From contig JAUDYN010000003.1 of assembly GCA_030407005.1 (NCBI GenBank), forward strand, positions 992,001 through 1,056,000: a stretch of 64,000 bases of DNA, given 5' to 3'. The notes under the pieces are model-generated. The model saw only the letters and a list, made by a program, of their open reading frames with translations, had not been told where the DNA came from and ran no database searches. The stretch's first letter is position 1, and each line of letters opens with the position of its first letter. Of this stretch, positions 34,549-45,373 are shown one piece after another. The translations under genes were made by a program, and so were the position numbers. The DNA is from Desarmillaria ectypa. Lineage: Eukaryota > Basidiomycota > Agaricomycetes > Agaricales > Physalacriaceae.

Positions 34549-36652
34549 TTATGAAGGTCCTGGTAGTGGATCTACCCAGGATCCATTTGGCCATAGTGTC
34601 GCGGGCATAGTAAAGTCACCTGTGTTGCCCCCTGATGTTAGCTATGAATCAATGAATTCAGCGAAGCATCTGGCATCATCCATCAAAGAGACTCACTGCT
34701 AGTCTGAAGAAGTGCGGTAAAGACTCGTTGAACGCCGCTAAGGATAAGTTGAGAGCCGTGCCTACGTATCGCTCAACATCGTCTACTAGAAGGGCAAATC
34801 CGTCCCATCCGGCCGGTAAGGCATCCCACGCAATTGTCTGGTTTTCGAACGGTATGGAAGCATTATAATTAGTCGAGTTGGTAAGGAAAGTGGGCAGGTC
34901 CGATCCCAAGGGCGCATCTTGTCGAAGCTGCATGGTCCAGATGAGCGTGGAAACAAATAAAAACAAAACAAAAAAATCGCCATAGAAACAAACATACCTC
35001 GTCTGCTGTCTGTAACATCGAGTCAAAGCCATACGCCGCAGCGCCATTCAAAAATAGGCCGAGTAGCAGTCCTTGATATATGGCCGACAGCTTCGTGGGG
35101 AAAGCCGTTCCGGGTATCAAGACCATAGCGATAATATAATGATGTACCCTGATCTCCAAGCCAGGCAGTAATGCGAGAACCAGCACAACCAATCCACCAA
35201 CAACATACCACCCAGCATAGTACGGAAGCCATCCCGTCTTACGAATAACACGGACCTGGTTAAGAACCAGTACCACGACCACGATGACAATCACCACCAA
35301 CGCCGTAATGGCACCTGAACGTTTGGTGAGGTCTGACGATGTTAGACGGTTGATAGGAATGGCCGCTTCCAGAGTGATATATGAGAGCACCCCGACCCAG
35401 AATGGTGCCAAGTACCACACCATGTACTCGATGGGCGCTTTAGTGTACAGGGGCAGCGTGAAGCGAAATGCGAGCCGCCAGAATACGTACGCGATGAACA
35501 GCGCTGGGAGGAAGGTCCCAAATGCGGCACTGAGATCTGGCGGAGTTGACTGTGGCTGCGAGAAGAGGGAGATATGCCAGAAGCCAATAGATATTAAGGA
35601 CCAATATAGAACAAGGGGCTTGGGCCGTAAGACGAGGAATAGAAGGCAGGTGACAAGGATATTAAAAGCTAAGGCGGGGTTTCGATAGTCAACGCAATGC
35701 GTTAACGAGGTGTAGTCCAAGAATCGAAATGAAAGAGGGAAGACGGTTGCGAAACCGATGGAAGTGATTCCGTGACCAGTTGTCGGTAGGAAGTTAGTGT
35801 AGTTCCCTATTAGTGTTAATGTCGCGCAACCGCCTTTGCTGTCGCTGATGAGTCCACTGAAAAAGTGTAAACAACCAGTCTGCAACGATGTCAAGCGATC
35901 CACTTACGCCTGTACAGCAGCTGCGCAAATAAATGAATCCCCACGGTAAGTCGTATTGGCATCGCCGCCGCCAACTACCAGAGGTACGTACGCTATTTGT
36001 TCGTCGCCGACGGTGCGAGGATTTTGGAGGGTGACAGTTGAGCATTGGGCCGGACATCGAAAGTCCAAGGGCGAGTCGCTGAACGGCGCACATGACTCCC
36101 CATCGACGCCACACCCATTATTGGCCAGCCAGAAGGTATCAGTGCACCCGATGAAGGCATCCGACGGTGTGAGATATGATTGGGCCCGTATAAAAAATGC
36201 GAGTCCGATTATATATCCCGCAATGAGTACAGCCAGTAGCCAAGGACTTGTAAACGGCCGGGTTAGTCTTATTAACGTGGACTCCAGCGGGAATTTCAGG
36301 TGGCGCCCTCTGAATGTCACGTCAATATCGAGGAATGGACGGGGCTCTTAATGGAGAAGTCTGTAAGAAATTCACACAGCATCCGATTGACCTACTCACC
36401 GGGCAAGTCTACCTTGGGTCTTGGCCCTCGACAATACACAAGGGCACGATATATGTAGCCATGAAGCCTAGGGTATCTAAAGGCTAGTTGTTCGCTGCAG
36501 CGTGCTTGCCAGTGCGCTTTGCGTACTATCGGTATCTGTACTTCAGGGTCACGGTTTTCCAGGGATTCTTTTGATGTTACTCGATCATTCAGGAAACCTG
36601 ATAGACGGAGGTTACTTGAGGAAGAGCTGCTGGAACTGACACTTGTCTGCAT
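34549..36652 (-). CDS. LCCL-domain multi-pass membrane protein
   Basis: Start at 36652 (MQTSVSSSSSSSSNLRLSG); a Ser-rich cytosolic tail, then RPFTSPWLLAVLIAGY as the first membrane segment. The LCCL module follows (GCTDTFWLANNGCGVDGESC, CPAQCSTVTLQNP, IAYVPLVVGGGD, TYRGDSFICAAAVQAGL), lumenal or extracellular. About eight more hydrophobic segments follow (ILVTCLLFLVLRP, WRLAFRF, ALVVIVIVVVVLVLNQV, YYAGWYVVGGLVVLVLAL). A final exon reads DFTMPATLWPNGSWV and ends DPLPGPS at 34549. The last join is uncertain: the strongest donor (GTGAGT after FRLA) would give a different frame ending near 34572, while a weaker GTCTCT donor reaches 34549. The function of fungal LCCL proteins is unknown. Confidence 0.75.
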
Positions 36653-36766
36653 GAAGGAAGAAGACAGAAGAAAGCAGAGATACTTGGTAGCCCTGACTAC
36701 GGAAATAATATACGGTATCATATAACAGGCACTCAGATCATGGCAAAATAATGACATATGCGTTTG

Positions 36767-37510
36767 TCAGCAGGTATGACGAGCGAATAACGTGATCAAA
36801 CTGGCCCCGCTGGAGCAAAGTGAACAAATGTCTAAAAGTAACAGATAGAACTTACAATAATCATAGACAAGGCGAGCTTGGATATCTTCACCTGCAGGTC
36901 CAGTGAATTTGATATGGCGTGCATACCTTCGTTCACCATTGACCTCTTCGACGCCCCAAGTCTGTGCACCAATGAGCCCCCTTCTCTTCTCACTGCCAGT
37001 TAACTTACCTGGTTCGCAATCCAGGTAGTTCCACTTTTTGGAGTATCGCTCTCAGCGTACGCCTGGATCACACCGTGTTCAACAGTGTCCTCAGTCCACC
37101 CGGTCTTCAAGAACTCTTCTTCAAGCTCGCCAACGTTCACCCTTCTCGATTTCCCAATGACTGGCCCAAAGATGTCATCATTATTCTCCCTCTCCGTCCA
37201 GGTAAGCGTCCTCTTCTCGGAGGTACCTGAGATACCAGCAACGGTTTGGTCAATGTCGACTTTCTCAATCCCTTCGTCGTCCCTGTAGTGTTTGATGTAC
37301 AGAGTGACTGTTCCGATAGAGATGGCCTTTCGTTTGAGCCAGCTTACGCCTTGAAGACGCAGAATCTCATCAGTGGAGTCACTCAGCGTCTTGTTCTGTA
37401 GCAAACGTGTCAGGTATTACCGTACAGTCTCAAAGAGCAGAATCACATACTAGATAGAACTTTCCACTGATATCGAGTATCGTGAATTTCTCTGGACCAG
37501 GGACTGCCAT
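36767..37510 (-). CDS. Conserved fungal protein of unknown function (beta-rich, lipocalin-like)
   Basis: Start at 37510 (MAVPGPEKFTILDISGKFYL), with introns after that block and after TTWIANQ. The body has the repeated pattern of a beta-barrel protein: SDSTDEILRLQGVSWLKRKA, VTLYIKHYRDDEG, RTLTWTER, FGPVIGKSRRVNV, GWTEDTVEHG, then TWGVEEVNGERRYARHIKFT and ARLVYDY. Homologues occur across basidiomycetes and ascomycetes with the same block order, without known function. The 3' end is unsure: unspliced, the reading stops at 36767; a GTAAGT donor right after VYDY could add a last short exon. A TATAAAT box (37581-37587) lies about 70 bp upstream on the coding strand. It lies 114 bp upstream of the LCCL start. 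Confidence 0.65.
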
Positions 37511-37580
37511 GGCTGATCAAGTCGATGAGCCAGCGAAATGGAGGTGAAAAGCAAAGCGACAGTAGTAATCGACATCTTGT

Positions 37581-37587
37581 ATTTATA
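37581..37587 (-). promoter_or_regulatory. TATA-like box
   Basis: TATAAAT on the minus strand, about 70 bp upstream of the ATG at 37510. Position and sequence fit a TATA box, but it has not been tested. Confidence 0.35.
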
Positions 37588-37787
37588 CAATCACTAACGG
37601 CACCTGTCTCTCCAATCCGCATATGATTTCTTGTACCATACTACTGATGATCAGCAGACATCAGACGGCGTGTGGAAAGGAAAAAGAAATCGTATGGATA
37701 CATTATGGCTACAAAACGGATTCGATACAGCGTATTGACAATCCGAACGAAAACCAAAGATACGGGCATGCGGTTCACTGGAAGAAA

Positions 37788-38468
37788 TCATATGGTGAAA
37801 TTTGAGACAATGTCGGAAAAGCGACGTACCTTTCGAAAGACCGTGATTACTTTCCATACTGCATCTTTCCCTCGTTCCCAAGCCTGGGGACCTTTCGCCT
37901 CATCGCCTCCAAATTCAACCAAAATGCCGTCCTCTGACCATTCACACCAAATCCCAATCGACCCCGTCGAAGGCCCACTGCCTCCGCCTTTACGGTCAGG
38001 TTCTCCCAAACACTGAACAAAGTCCTTCCCTGTACTTGCAGGAAGAACATCAAAATATGGAGGTCGGGTAAGGACTTTACCATCCTTATCTTTGATATCG
38101 GCCGCAATGATTAGAGTAAGAGGCGAAACAGGATACGAGGAGAACGCTATTTCTGCTCGTCTAGCTGATGTTCCCTTCGCTTTTGGGTCGGAGGATTCGA
38201 CCTTGGGTATGTTGTAGAAATCGACGCCATCGAGAATCAAACGATTCTTCTCCAAATCAGACTCCTTCAAGCCCATCTTTGGGCGGTAGCCATCCGTCGG
38301 TTTGAACTGAAAACTGACGCCGATTGTGTAGTAGTTGAAATAGACCAAGTCGGGATAGGATTTGATCTCGGCCGTGACAGTAGTGCTTCCAGACACGGAA
38401 CGGATGTAATTCTGAAGGATTTCAGACGACGGTAACGAACCCAATAGGCTCTGGACGTTGGTGGACAT
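37788..38468 (-). CDS. Conserved basidiomycete protein of unknown function
   Basis: One long exon from 38468 (MSTNVQSLLGSLPSSEILQN). Conserved blocks are EIKSYPDLVYFNYYTIGVSF, GYRPKMGLKE, LILDGVDFYN, GKDFVQCLGEPDRKGGGSG, GSIGIWCEWSEDGILVEFGG and GPQAWERGKDAVWKVIT. These blocks recur in a mushroom-fungus family without a known role; the pattern of short aromatic and Gly blocks suggests a compact enzyme or ligand-binding fold, which is inference. The end is ambiguous: unspliced it stops at 37788; a GTACGT donor after VFRK would end the protein at once at a TGA in the next exon. Divergent from seipin across 110 bp. Confidence 0.7.
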   Translation of the reverse strand: MSTNVQSLLGSLPSSEILQNYIRSVSGSTTVTAEIKSYPDLVYFNYYTIGVSFQFKPTDGYRPKMGLKESDLEKNRLILDGVDFYNIPKVESSDPKAKGTSARRAEIAFSSYPVSPLTLIIAADIKDKDGKVLTRPPYFDVLPASTGKDFVQCLGEPDRKGGGSGPSTGSIGIWCEWSEDGILVEFGGDEAKGPQAWERGKDAVWKVITVFRKVRRFSDIVSNFTI

Positions 38469-38578
38469 GCTTAAGGCGACATTGTTTTTTCAAATAATTT
38501 TTAGATAAAATACATAACAAACCCACATGTGACCCTCACTGAAGTACCACCATCATCGACAGATGAACTGCATCCTTC

Positions 38579-39836
38579 ATGGACACGACAAACAAGCACC
38601 GCAAGAAATCTCGTGAAACTCGAGGGCTATCCCAGCCCAGCTTTGCGTCTGCTTCAATCCAATACCTGCTTTCCTTGCTTTCGAAATCTCTGAAGCCTTT
38701 CGCGCCGCAAATAATACCTCTTGCTGTCTTTTTTTTCTTGATCCCTTTGGCATTGTGTCTTTCTGGCCTCGCAGGATGGATGGTATGGAAGAACGTCGCT
38801 GTTTCCTGGGATTTCCCGTTATTCCTTCAATACGGGTGAGTCGCGAGCGACAGCGATGTTCGGTAATTGAATGTTTCATGTCTTAGAGATGGGATGGCTC
38901 CGTATGCAGAAAGCAGTCTTCCTCAGTTGGTATCCCAGCAGCCTTATGATATACTGCTATGCCTTGTCGTTCCTGCTACCGAATCGAATCTCGCATTGGG
39001 AAACTTCATGGCGTCGTTGAGGTTGTCATCGGACAGTAACCAAACATTAGCGGTCGTTCGCCGTCCAGTTCGTATTTGTTAGATCTATCTAATCGTCCCT
39101 CTGATCACCTCAACAGGGCATTGTATTACCATCTCGTGCTTTCTTTTTCTTCGGCAAACCTTCAACCTTTAATATTGACATCCCGCTTTTGCATTCCTAT
39201 ACGTTTGGGACGCCCTACGTGAATGCTTATGTTCAGCTCGGCCGACAGGATGGTTGGAAGACACTGGGTAACGGTGAAGGTCGTGAACTTGCTATCTCCG
39301 ATGCATACCTCCGTGGCATTCTCGTACATCGGGGAATACGGTACGTCCTGCGCCATTTACATGAGCCATAGCTGATGGAGTCATGCAGAGGTTTTGTAAC
39401 CCGCTTCCCACTCATTTCAGCTGTGATATCTTCGATGATCTTCCTTGTCATCCTACTGGCGATGGTCAGTTTATGTATTCTTCCCACCATGCTGTCGGAG
39501 CCCGTAGGAAAAGGTTATATTGACGATGTCGGGAGTGAGCCTTTTGATGACGAAAATCCCCCGAGAAGACCTTCTCCAGCCGTTCCAAGTTCAGACGAAG
39601 ACGAGAAACCTCCCCGTAGGAGAAGGACCCCGGGGAAGCCTAGACCAAGGAGAAGTTCAACCCGAAGATCGGTATGTATCGGTCCCGCTGTTCCAAGGAA
39701 ATATCTTATTGTTTTCTCATAGGTGGTGAAAGGGGAACATTCGGACCAGCCGATACCGTCTGGATCTGGAGAAAGTTCAATTTATCTTCGACGGCGTCGG
39801 TCGCGTTTATTGGATGGATTGTCTGAATCTGAATGA
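38579..39836 (+). CDS. Seipin-like lipid-droplet assembly protein
   Basis: ER membrane protein that organises lipid-droplet formation. Start at 38579 (MDTTNKHRKKSRETRG). The first membrane segment is IIPLAVFFFLIPLALCLSGL, the lumenal domain contains YDILLCLVVPATESNLALGN and the seipin signature GNFMASLRL followed by SNQTLAVVRRP, then LPSRAFFFFGKPSTFNIDIP and the amphipathic YVQLGRQDGW. The second membrane segment is MIFLVILLAMVSLCILPTML. The cytosolic tail is acidic then very basic (DDENPPRRP, EKPPRRRRTPGKPRPRRS). Introns occur after QYG, RRP, GIR and RRS; the last exon ends RSRLLDGLSESE at 39836. The basic tail is longer than in yeast Sei1. Confidence 0.85.
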
Positions 39837-40520
39837 CCTTGAGTGGATGAGAAGTACTTTTCGCTTTGTTTTAATAATATTGTAATGCTATGACTTCGTC
39901 ATCTCATTTTCTTCATATAAAACTACTTGCGATAATTCCACTTGTAGGTACAGACATCATGAATCGTCAAAACTATCCTGATAACCACGCATATATCTGG
40001 ATGGAGTACGTCCAAAGAGCTGTGATAATTCATCATAGCCTGTAGTTGTCTACTACTGGTAAAGGCGCAGTAATATTTCAGAGAGTGATGTGAAAGGTGC
40101 TCTAGGGGTATGACGCCTGTTATCTGTATGAAATTTCTATGCGAATTGTTAAATGTACGAAAAGACTACGGCGCAGTCCACGAGCAGTATGAAAGGTGTG
40201 AAACAACGGTATGCAGAGTATGATCAAGTCGTGGCTAGGTCAATATATACACTCTTCGTCCTACCCAATAGGCATGGGATTTACTACTCGACGACGACGG
40301 CTTTCTCACATTTCTCACCGTCATATTCGGACATGCGCCAAGCAATGATTTGTGGCACCGAAGCCAAATACAGGAACCGACATTCCTTTAGGTAATCTCC
40401 CTAGGCAGACTCTCAAATCAAGGCAGTCGAGATTTTGAAATAGATCCTTTGGGGGATACAGATCTCACCCTGTGTGCGGCGCCGCAGAGATATACCCATG
40501 TATACCTTTTTACCTTCCAG
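39837..40520. other. Intergenic region holding the unresolved 5' end of the SDR gene
   Basis: 684 bp. An 80-codon ORF at 40153-40395 has no recognisable motifs and no splice that connects it in frame to the SDR gene. The first exon of that gene should lie here. No repeat seen. Confidence 0.4.
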
Positions 40521-41634
40521 TCGCCATAACGAGCACCTTCCGAGTGAAAAATCTCTTCAATGTAAAGGATAAGGTTGTACTGGTCATTGGTGGAAGCAGG
40601 GGGATTGGAAAAATGGTAACAAGCGTCCCTCAACGTTAACATTCATCAGACCACCGATGGTTTATCCAGATTGCTACGGGATTCATAAGGAATGGGGCGA
40701 AGGTTTGTTTCACAACATCTACTTTTCCACTCTATCCTAACGGTCTGAATTGGCTTACAGGTTTATATCTCCTCCCGTTCTGCCAAGAGCTGTGAAGAGA
40801 CCGCTGCTGAGCTCAATGCACTTGGACCGGGGAAATGTACCCCTCTTCCTGCGAATCTGGCACAATACAAAGATATAGAACGCGTATTTAATGACCTTCC
40901 TGCCAGGGAGCCAGTTCTTCATGTTCTTGTCAACAATGCAGGGGCCGCATGGGGCGATTCTCTGGACAACTTTCCGGTAAGCACATTACTTTACATGAAG
41001 GCCTTCCTTGATAGTTCAAGCTACTCACAAACTAAATACAGGATGCAGCTTTCAGCAAGCTTCTCACTCTAAACTTGCAACGGGTGTTCACATTGACACA
41101 GAAACTTCTTCCGCTGCTTCGAGCGGCGGCCGCTTTGTCAAAGGACGGCGAAACACATGCTGATCCTGCGCGTATCATCAATGTATCTTTCGAACACTAT
41201 TGTCAAATTTCTTGTCATACTAACACGTTTCTCTCTCCCAGATTGGGTCAGCGGAAGGGATAGCCATACCCATACACGAAACATATGCATACTCGGCTTC
41301 GAAAGCTGCACTTCACCATCTTAGTCGACATCTGGGAGGAAGACTTGGTCCAGAAGGTATTATTTCGAATACAATTGCATGTAGACCCTTCCTACCAAGA
41401 GTATGTCTCTTAATTACGTTTCCGACTGTGCACTCAGATGCCCTTGCAGTGACTGCGCATAGCTTGGAGGCTGTCAAAGATGTTTTTACTTCTACTATAT
41501 CATTGCGTCGACTGGGGAAACCAGAAGATGTGGCAGGGTCAGCACTCTTCCTTGCGAGTCCTGCAGGTGCCTTCGTGAATAGAGTGACGATCACCCTGGA
41601 TGGCGGGATTTTGGTGTCAATGACCAAACTGTAA
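40521..41634 (+). CDS. Short-chain dehydrogenase/reductase, 5' end unresolved
   Basis: NAD(P)-dependent Rossmann-fold oxidoreductase, close to fungal 3-oxoacyl-ACP-reductase-like and rhamnolipid RhlG-like SDRs. Motifs: nucleotide-binding VVLVIGGSRGIGKM, HVLVNNAGAAWG, structural LLTLNLQRVFTLTQKLLPLL, catalytic Ser in IINIGSAEG and Tyr/Lys in YAYSASKAA, and the end GAFVNRVTITLDGG. Introns split the gene after GKM, NGAK, DNFP, RIIN and RPFLPR. The coding frame is clear back to an acceptor at 40520 (TTCCAG), but no ATG lies in this frame before it, so a short upstream exon is expected. The join after RPFLPR is also unsure: the best donor (GTATGT) gives a frameshift while a GTCTCT donor 4 bases on keeps the frame. 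The gene may be functional with unusual splicing or be losing function. Confidence 0.7.
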
Positions 41635-41735
41635 TAGAATCCACTGTTACATTTCATTTATTCAAGGTGTCTTTCCTAGTCCATATTACAGCTACTAAGT
41701 ATTATTTAAGGGTATAATATATTTTTGTACGATAC

Positions 41736-42707
41736 TTATGCTTCTCTGTCTTTCTTATCTACTCCCAGTGCCTTGACGACCTTCGCCTCCGATGATTTAT
41801 CTACTTTTGCCTCTGGTTCCTTCTTCTCTGTAGATTCCGTTCCAGTAGTGGTGTTGGATGTGAAGGCAGAGCTCTCTTCCATCTTGCCTAACGGGCCACT
41901 GCTCAACCCTTTCACCAAATCACCGGCATCATCCCCGTCCAACCCCAGCTCAGCGACCAAGTCCCGTAACTCGTCCTCAGTCACTCTCACACCCTGCAGA
42001 CCATAGCCGGAGATTTCAGTACTAATATCAAAGTCACCTTCGCGCTTGTTGACCGGGATCTGTGACCTCGCGAGGGGCGAAGACGTAGGCTTGGCGAGGA
42101 TTTTCGATTTCAGGTGTTCGGGGGTCATTTGGAGGGGCATCATGGCGCCTGGCACACCAATTGGCCGGACTAGTGGTGCTGGTGCATCTTCGTCTACGTC
42201 CGGATTCCAAGGTTCCTTGAGTCGGAGGAATGTGTCGAGTTCGTCGTACTCAACGGCATCTTCGCTGTATCGGGTTTAGTATCTTGATATGAATAATAGA
42301 ATTACAGTACGTACAACTCAGCGAAAGTCTAATGGACCGAGTATGGATAGTCAGTCACTATGGTGATCACGAATAGAGGACGTACACCTGGAAAGCGTCC
42401 GCCGACAAGGATTCCAGGCAATTGCTGTTTGTCTGTGGACAAATAAGCACCGGGAAGGGTCCTAAGTATCACGAGAATACCTAGTGGTGCCTTCCTTTTC
42501 CACAATTTCTTCGCAGTTTCATCAGAGGCGAGATCGTAGGAAGTGAATGGTATTTTCTTGACTTGTAGGACGCGTAGGAGGTACTCTGGCAGATTCTTTT
42601 AACGAGTACAGGACAATGCATGCTGCAGATATATGTATACCTTGGCGCTGCCGTAGAGCTGGTTGGGAAGCGATGGTTGTCAAGAAAAGCTGGATTGGCG
42701 GCGACAT
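41736..42707 (-). CDS. SH3BGR-like thioredoxin-fold protein
   Basis: Start at 42707 (MSPPIQLFLTTIASQPALRQ); a GTATAC intron joins RQRQ to EYLLRVLQVKKIPFTSYDLA and SDETAKKLWKRKAP, which is the SH3BGR/glutaredoxin-like fold (without a CxxC redox motif). The next exon carries LPGILVGGRFPG. After FRLKEPWNP the chain becomes disordered (KSKILAKPTSSPLARSQIPV, EKKEPEAKVDKS). Homologues in mushroom fungi keep the same order; the biochemical role is unknown, and absence of the CxxC motif argues against disulfide chemistry. It is divergent from the tyrosine phosphatase with only 77 bp between start codons and ends 101 bp after the SDR stop, tail to tail. Confidence 0.75.
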
Positions 42708-42784
42708 GATGGTGGTTAATGTACAAGATCGAAAACGGGCGTCCAAGACCATATTTAGACGGTCCACGTTTTCATCCTTGTCCC

Positions 42785-43454
42785 ATGTCTTCAGATAAAG
42801 TCAAAGTTCTCATCGTTTGCTTAGGCACGTTTCCAGATTCATTCTTCATTGATTCCCAATGGATTTTATTCCTAGGCAATATATGTCGCTCACCGATGGG
42901 TGAAGCAGTAATGAGGGACGTCGCTAAACAGCGCGGACACGATATCGTTCTCGACAGCGCTGGGACGGGAGCCTACCACGAAGGAGAGGATCCAGATGAT
43001 AGGTGCGTTCCTCAGTTTTATTCTCATGCGCGTTGTCTGAGGCGCCGTAGAGCAGTGGCGACGTGTAGAAAAGTCGGTAGGATGTTCCTTGTACCCTGAC
43101 TTTATCTTACACATCACAGCACAAAATACCCATATCTCACGCGGCACGGAAAGTCAAATCCTCGGACTACACTGAATTCACATATATCCTTGCTGCTGAT
43201 GAAAGCAATTTGCATTCTCTGAGGCGAAACGCCCCCCACAATGCGACCGCGACCATACGGCTTTGGGGCTCTTACCTTGAAAGCAATCGACCAATCTCGG
43301 ACCCTTACTATGGAGGAATTGTAAGTACTTCTTGGCAGTAAATTGTGTTGTAGAAATAATTATTCCTTGGTAGAACGGGTTTGAGAGGGTTTACCAACAA
43401 TGCGTGATTTTGTCCAACGCTTTTCTGAATGATGTGTTTGGACCTCAACCGTAG
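42785..43454 (+). CDS. Low-molecular-weight protein tyrosine phosphatase
   Basis: Cytosolic phosphatase using a cysteine nucleophile. Start at 42785 (MSSDKVKVLIVC). The active site CLGNICRS (Cys-x5-Arg) is created only by splicing: the first intron, 42825-42875, has a GC donor (TTAG|GCACGT) and an AG acceptor. The P-loop is followed by PMGEAVMRDVAKQRG, LDSAGTGAYHEGEDPDDR, a 22-nt exon coding AVATCRK, HKIPISHAARKVK and the general-acid loop SDPYYGGI. The C-terminus NDVFGPQP is normal. About 165 residues, the usual size. Ends 12 bp from the stop codon of the Ima1-domain gene, which points the other way. Yeast Ltp1 is the closest studied relative. Confidence 0.9.
42825..42875 (+). other. GC-AG intron flanked by a TAGGCA direct repeat
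   Basis: 51-nt intron with TTAG|GCACGT at the 5' end and CCTAG|GCAATA at the 3' end. The hexamer TAGGCA occurs at both edges. No GT donor gives the correct frame; the GC donor restores the active-site Gly-Asn-Ile-Cys-Arg. Confidence 0.75.
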
Positions 43455-43466
43455 ATAATGTATTGG

Positions 43467-45309
43467 TTACTCAATACTGGGCATGCCATGTATAGGAAAT
43501 GGAGGTGTTACTTCACTAGCTTCACTGGTGAACACAGGACCGCTATATCTCTTGCCGTACAACCGTTGAACCAAAATAACTCCCGCAAACGGCAGTGTAG
43601 ACAAGAAATAAACCCACCCCCAGTTCCACAAATGAGCGATTGCAATACTCGAGCGGGTTGGTGCCCTCTCAGGTGCCGGCTCGTTCATTGTAACATCATC
43701 GACCAGCCGCGTACTCTCGAATAAGCTTTCCAGCCCTGTGGGGTTCTCTGGAGCAAAGAACTTTTGTGGACGAAGAAAAGAGGAGTCATCATATATTTTG
43801 GGTTTCTCCCCTTGCCCATTTGTAGGTGTCCAATCCATTTCGTCGACATCAGTCTCTGGTTGGTGAGCGGTAGAATGAGGGGCAGAGGGACCAAGTGATG
43901 GGATGCCAAATATTGGAGGTTTGGCGATAACAGGCTTCGATGAGAGAGTGAGAGAGGCTAACAAATCGTTGTCGTTAACGATTGGTGGGGTGAATGGAGT
44001 GTTAGAATGAGATGTGTTAGGATTAGGTGTAGCCGCTCGAGAGGGTAACTGGTTTAGTTCAAGTAAACGGATAGCTGGTGGTTGTTGTAATCGGAGTACG
44101 AAGCAAGAAGAGATGAAGACCTAGACAACATCGATAAAACGGATTATCGAAAGGGAGACAATGACCTACAGATAGCTCCAGTATCAGGGAGATCATATAA
44201 TAGATGCGCGCTCGAGAAGAAATGGGCGTCTTTAGTAAATGTAGATAGTCTGACATTGGCAGATACCACGCTATGGTCATCGAAATTGATGTAAATATTC
44301 GAGATAACCAAGAAAACATTTGCAGAGCCTGTAAAGAGTGAGCGACATTGATTATGGGTATGAAGAAGTGCCTCACTATGTAGTTCTTTTTCCCCTGTAT
44401 GCGTACGTTGCGACCTTCTTTACGGGCCCTTTGCAAGGACAAATAGGTGGGATCCCAAAATGTCCAGAAGATTGATAGCAATGCCGCGGTCGGCAACATA
44501 GGAGGGCAAAGAATATCTGACAATGGCACTGGCAAGTTAAGCAATGCTGCAAATATCGTGAAAATGGGTGCAATCTTAATGACAAAAGGCAGCTCACGAG
44601 CAGAATATCCAATGATAACAGTCAACAGTGACGCGCCCCATAAACAACCGCGACACCTCCAAATCAACATCTCCAAAGTTAACTTCTCCTTCGCTAGCTC
44701 GGGCGCCAAAACGCGACGTGTTTGCTCTTTTCCCTTGGTGTCCTTTAGGAATCCGCCAAGGGCATTCACACGCGCCATCTTGTTCTTGGTCTGTATCTCA
44801 TCTTCGACAGAAGGGAGACAGTTGGCGCAGACCGGTGGATAGCGGATATGCAAGGATTCCTTGTATTCTGGGAGCATTTTGACGCGGCGTTCATATCCAG
44901 GGCTCTAGAATCATTGAGAAGAGAACTAGAACAGAAAATGAAAGTTCGCACATCTGGATCTGGCAGATAATTCGACAAGAGGTTGACCAAGAGCATCTGG
45001 TTTGTTTGGCAGGTATGGCAGAATGGGCCTTTTCCGTACATCGTGGGTAAGCGCTCTTTGTTGGGAGAGGCTGTGGAGAGTATAGGAACGGACAGACTAG
45101 AAGATGACGCGTCACGTACCCCGCTTAGAGAACGACCGCTTGTTCAGAGATTCATCGTGCATGGCAGGCTCCGAGGACAAGATTTCACCCTTGGTGTCGT
45201 AACGATTCCAGCAGCCACAGTTGTTGCAATAAAAATTTCTTGTATCCTTGGATATTGTTGTGGGCGTGTGGCAGAAAAAGCATTGAACACTGCTCCGTCG
45301 GTGGAACAT
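43467..45309 (-). CDS. IMA1: Ima1 N-terminal-domain protein (inner nuclear membrane)
   Basis: Homologue of fission-yeast Ima1 / animal Samp1, an inner nuclear membrane protein that links heterochromatin and the cytoskeleton. Start at 45309 (MFHRRSSVQCFFCHTPTTI); four zinc-ligand Cys are in CFFC and FYCNNCGCWNRYD, with a further pair in FCHTCQTNQMLLVNLLSNYL and CANCLPSVEDE. EPAMHDESLNKRSFSKR is typical. Membrane segments follow (GASLLTVIIGYSA, IFTIFAALLNLPVPLSDIL, ALLSIFWTFWDPTYLSLQ). The C-terminal exon is Pro/Ser-rich with a further hydrophobic stretch (VYFLSTLPFAGVILVQRLY) and ends PIHGMPSIE. Start codon lies 64 bp from the divergent SNAP43-like start; the stop lies 12 bp from the phosphatase stop. 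Confidence 0.85.
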
Positions 45310-45373
45310 GATGGTGGAGGAGAAAACGGTGCACGTGCTGATACGCGCCGCAATCGACTGTTATTTGTTACCG
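45310..45373. promoter_or_regulatory. 64 bp bidirectional promoter, IMA1 / SNAP43-like
   Basis: Only 64 bp separate the two start codons, so both transcripts must start inside or overlap. If the SNAP43-like protein instead starts at the ATG at 45308, the reading frames themselves overlap. Confidence 0.45.

Noticed and set aside
40153..40395. 80-codon ORF between seipin and the SDR gene
   Set aside because: No family likeness, and splicing it to the SDR gene breaks the frame.
45308..45373. Upstream start at 45308 for the SNAP43-like protein
   Set aside because: It would overlap the IMA1 start codon and add residues without likeness to the family; the ATG at 45374 is simpler.
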